Source: Gadus chalcogrammus
Taxonomy: Eukaryota; Chordata; Actinopteri; Gadiformes; Gadidae
Assembly (NCBI RefSeq): GCF_026213295.1
Contig: NC_079420.1
Location: 19,857,441 to 19,921,440, forward strand
Direction of reading: 5' to 3'
Length of the DNA stretch: 64,000 bases
Both the position numbers and the translations under genes were made by a program. Each line of letters starts with the position of its first letter. Position 1 is the first letter of the stretch. Below the pieces are notes generated by a model. That model was not told the origin of the DNA. It saw only the letters and a program-made list of their open reading frames with translations, and did no database searches. Positions 52,246 to 64,000 of the stretch are shown here, one piece after another.

Positions 52246-53200
52246 TCAATAGACAGGGAACCAAGAAGTCGCTCCTAACGTGCAGCACAGCGTCTCAGAA
52301 TCTTCAGCACTTTGCTTGTTACTTTTTACAATCCAATCCCTACTTAAAAAACGAATAGAGAACATGATTTATCAAATGCTTAAGTAGCAAAACATGATAT
52401 GCAGCGCTGCAGTCACGCATTTCCACCTATATGACAACGGACGGTAAGGCTGACCAATGTTGTTTGTGTTATCGTTAATAAAACAAGAAAACACAGTCTA
52501 TACAAACATTGCGATTATGCCTATGACATAGCTGACAGCTTGGTTGACAACGTAATTATTTCATTGCACCATGCAGTCTCATTCGGTCAGTGGTCCCTGA
52601 GTTCATGTTGTTGGCTGGATGCTCTGAGACCAGCGGTTTCGGTGGCTGGAATGATGGGGTGCATGTTGTTGGCTGGCTGCTCTGAGATCAGCTGTGTCCG
52701 TGGCTTGATGGGCTTCAACAGCGTGCATGTGTCGAGTAACCAAGCATGTTTTTTTAGCTTGTTTGAGTTGTGTGACGAGAAGGAAGGGCGATAGGGCCAC
52801 CTGCCACAAGGGCTTGCCCTTTTTCATTCATCTTCCCTTTTAACTGGGTGCCAAATTCATGTGGGCCTGAGCTCCTTAAAGACATCAGCAAATATTGAAG
52901 GGCCCCGTCCAGACACAAACGCATCTGTTATCACCCATCGTCTCTGTGGACGAAGGAGTGTGAACAGCAGCCGTTCTGTGGCATGAAGCGTCCATGTCGG
53001 GACTCTTGGCAAGGCGTCGAACTTCAAACAAATGATTACTGATTATATGGAAATGAGTTAAAAAATAAAGAGCCTAGCTGGCTACTGACGTCAAAGTCAG
53101 AGAGTTGTACACAACCCGGTAGGAGATAAATAAAGAAAAGAGGAACAGAGATACCATTACTAAGTAGCCTACCTCCTACCACCTTTCTCCCCCACGTCGT

Positions 53201-53830
53201 TTGGTTTTGATCAGGTGACCCTAAGGTTAATCGCTGACATCATCATGGGCTCTTCCGTCTCTGAGAGTAGTGATCGTGATAGTATTAGAGCATTACACGC
53301 AATACAAATAATTGTAAAAATACAACAAATAAAAAAGTTGATCGTCTCAGGGAAGTGAGGCTGCAGCTTCTCCAGATCTGTATCGGATGGATCAGTCCGA
53401 TACAGATCTATTAGCAGCACCCAACATGGACTACAATGAACCGAAAGCAATGTCAATTGTGCTTGTCTACGTGTGAAGGTAGTCACGGTGTTCCTTATAT
53501 ACAACTACATATAAACGCTGACATACACACTCGTATATTGCTCTAATGTTGTCCCACTTTAGTCTCCAAACAAACCAAGGCGCCCACTTTCCCTACTGCC
53601 GACGTTAGGGCAATCGCAGCGCCATCGAAACTACCTAGTGGGACTGGTATGTCCAGTTTGATCCACCTGGTCGAGACTCCGCCAATCATGAACGTGCCAC
53701 ACACTGAGGTATGTTGAGTTGTGTTGAACACTTCATGCTCGAACCCACAGTAGATCCACTGATGGCTACTGGAAGACTGTTTTACGTTTGACGAAAATTG
53801 ATCAAAAACTTGGTTTGACAAACTTTGAGG
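53201..53830 (+). promoter_or_regulatory. mctp2: Presumed mctp2 promoter region
   Basis: Lies upstream of the probable first exon. It contains TATATAC and CATATAAACG (TATA-like) near 53497-53515 and the inverted repeat at 53374-53409. The 102-codon minus-strand open frame here has no recognisable family. Assignment is by position. Confidence 0.3.
53374..53409. repeat. 14-bp perfect inverted repeat, 8-nt loop
   Basis: AGATCTGTATCGGA at 53374-53387 is complementary to TCCGATACAGATCT at 53396-53409. Confidence 0.9.
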
Positions 53831-53874
53831 CGCGTCAATCTTTAGAAACAAGGAAGCACATCGCTACTGGACAG
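53831..53874 (+). other. mctp2: Probable non-coding first exon of mctp2 (3' end)
   Basis: CTGGACAG/gtaagc at 53874-53875 is a strong donor, 400 bp before the acceptor ending at 54276 (TTTTAAAG) that opens the exon with the start codon. The 5' limit of the exon is unknown. Confidence 0.4.
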
Positions 53875-54292
53875 GTAAGCCTACTATATATATTTTTTCT
53901 TCGTCGAAATTGGCATACGCGTTGAGTTTTTATGTAAGTTATTTAGCAGTGAAAGTTATAAGAATATTTTACATTATGTAACTCGTTTAAACGATCTAGT
54001 TGAGTTGTGCCTACAGTGCTTTTGTTTGAACAACTTGTTAATATGTGTTAGTTTTCTTTGGATAAAGTTGTACAATTAAGTAATACAGTGACAATTTTGG
54101 ATATAATTAACCGCACAAGTTATAATAAATGAAGTCTGGCAGCAGTCATTACACAGCTATATGCCTCCATATAAAGTGCATAGCAAATAAATATAATATT
54201 CAGTGTTGATCCTGAATATGTCACCTGACTAAAGGATTTGGATTATTTATTTGACTGTTTTATGTTTGTTTTAAAGCCATTATTTAAAAAAG

Positions 54293-63450
<9,158 letters not shown>

Positions 63451-63499
63451 GTGGGTCCTCGCCCCGCCCCTGCTGGTCTCTGACGGGCCCCCGGGCCGC

Positions 63500-63662
63500 T
63501 GGAGAGGTGGCTGGTCTTTCTCTGGACCGGTGGAGAGGTGGCTGGTCTCTCTCTGGACCAGTGGAGAGGGGGCTGGTCTCTCTCTGGACCAATTGGTTGG
63601 TGGCTGGTCTCTCTCTGGACCGGTGGAGAGGTGGCTGGTCTCTCAGGGGTCTCTGACCGGTG
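63500..63662. repeat. 31-bp minisatellite, about five units
   Basis: Unit contains GGTGGCTGGTCTCTCTCTGG followed by ACCGGTGGAGA. Copies vary slightly and the last is truncated. Confidence 0.9.
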
Positions 63663-63894
63663 GAGAGGTGCCGGACGTTCTGTCCATCCGTCTCCCATTC
63701 AGCGACGTTATTTTCGCCTATTAAAATATCCCTTGCTGGTTTATTAGCGTTCCGGTGTCGTGGGAAGTCTGTGTTGCCATCTCTCCCCCCCAGAGTCCCA
63801 GCAGGTTTCTGTCAGGGACTCACCTCCACCTTGGCTCACTGGGCCGTGGCAGAGGCAGCTCATTAGTGCTGGGCGAGGGCTGCCAGTCGCCTCT

Positions 63895-63927
63895 CTCTGT
63901 CGCTCTCCGTGTCTCTCTGTCTCTCTG

Positions 63928-63988
<61 letters not shown>

Positions 63989-64000
63989 CCTCTCTCTCTC
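63895..64000. repeat. (CT)n microsatellite at window end
   Basis: CTCTGT variants followed by pure CT, reaching the window edge. Confidence 0.95.

Larger units (their letters stand above)
48513..53200 (+). other. Probable long mef2a 3' UTR, then intergenic
   Basis: AT-rich and free of long microsatellites for nearly 5 kb. Candidate poly(A) signals AATAAA lie at 48788 and near 50269, 51784 and 53065; the real one cannot be chosen. Vertebrate MEF2A transcripts have long 3' UTRs, so at least the first 1-3 kb is probably transcribed. Confidence 0.55.
63451..64000 (+). other. mctp2: mctp2 intron, truncated by the window end
   Basis: Contains a 31-bp minisatellite (63500-63662) and ends in a CT microsatellite (from about 63895). 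The remaining exons of mctp2 lie beyond the window. Confidence 0.8.

Noticed and set aside
52056..52358. 100-codon + strand open frame
   Set aside because: It reads through the perfect hairpin and the CTCF-like site; no family similarity.
53543..53851. 102-codon minus-strand open frame upstream of mctp2
   Set aside because: Normal-looking composition, but no recognised family and it overlaps the likely mctp2 promoter and first exon on the other strand.

Overview
The window is vertebrate genomic DNA, almost certainly from a teleost. It carries spliced genes with GT-AG introns and is extraordinarily loaded with long dinucleotide microsatellites (AC/TG and AG/TC tracts of 60-300 bp every 1-3 kb), plus several minisatellites and long C or G runs. 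That density, together with the short introns, resembles cod-like fishes (Gadiformes). The lineage is an inference from repeat content, not from any species marker.

Two genes are recognisable, both on the + strand. mef2a (myocyte enhancer factor 2A, a MADS-box transcription factor) occupies about 12.7-48.5 kb as coding sequence and is followed by a probable long 3' UTR. Its coding exons are at 12920-12973, 20805-21008, the alternative pair 34880-35011 and 35075-35209, 36811-~37047 (frame-disrupted as sequenced), 38358-38417, 42797-42981, the small beta exon 45779-45802, 47409-47538, 47751-47874 and 48110-48512. mctp2 (multiple C2 and transmembrane domain protein 2) starts with a probable non-coding exon ending at 53874. 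It has coding exons at 54293-55168, 56589-56645, 56750-56855, 59328-59470, 59588-59664, 59777-59891, 59980-60009 and 63256-63450, then runs off the right edge inside its second C2 domain.

Layout: 1-12.7 kb is mef2a upstream or 5' intronic sequence with microsatellites and a CCAAT-rich 17-bp minisatellite. 12.7-48.5 kb is mef2a with two large introns. 48.5-53.9 kb is an unusually microsatellite-poor, AT-rich stretch with the mef2a 3' UTR, a perfect 22-bp hairpin beside a CTCF-like motif, and the mctp2 promoter region. 53.9-64 kb is the 5' half of mctp2. MEF2A and MCTP2 are syntenic on human 15q26 but megabases apart; here they are about 6 kb apart and head-to-tail.

No operon, phage, CRISPR or new multi-gene system is present. 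The most noteworthy observations are a serially repeated 5' splice-site sequence inside the AC minisatellite directly after mef2a coding exon 1, a mef2a transactivation exon with two apparent 1-nt frame disruptions, a 63-nt spacer between the mutually exclusive mef2a exons, and loss of calcium-ligand aspartates in the first Mctp2 C2 domain.
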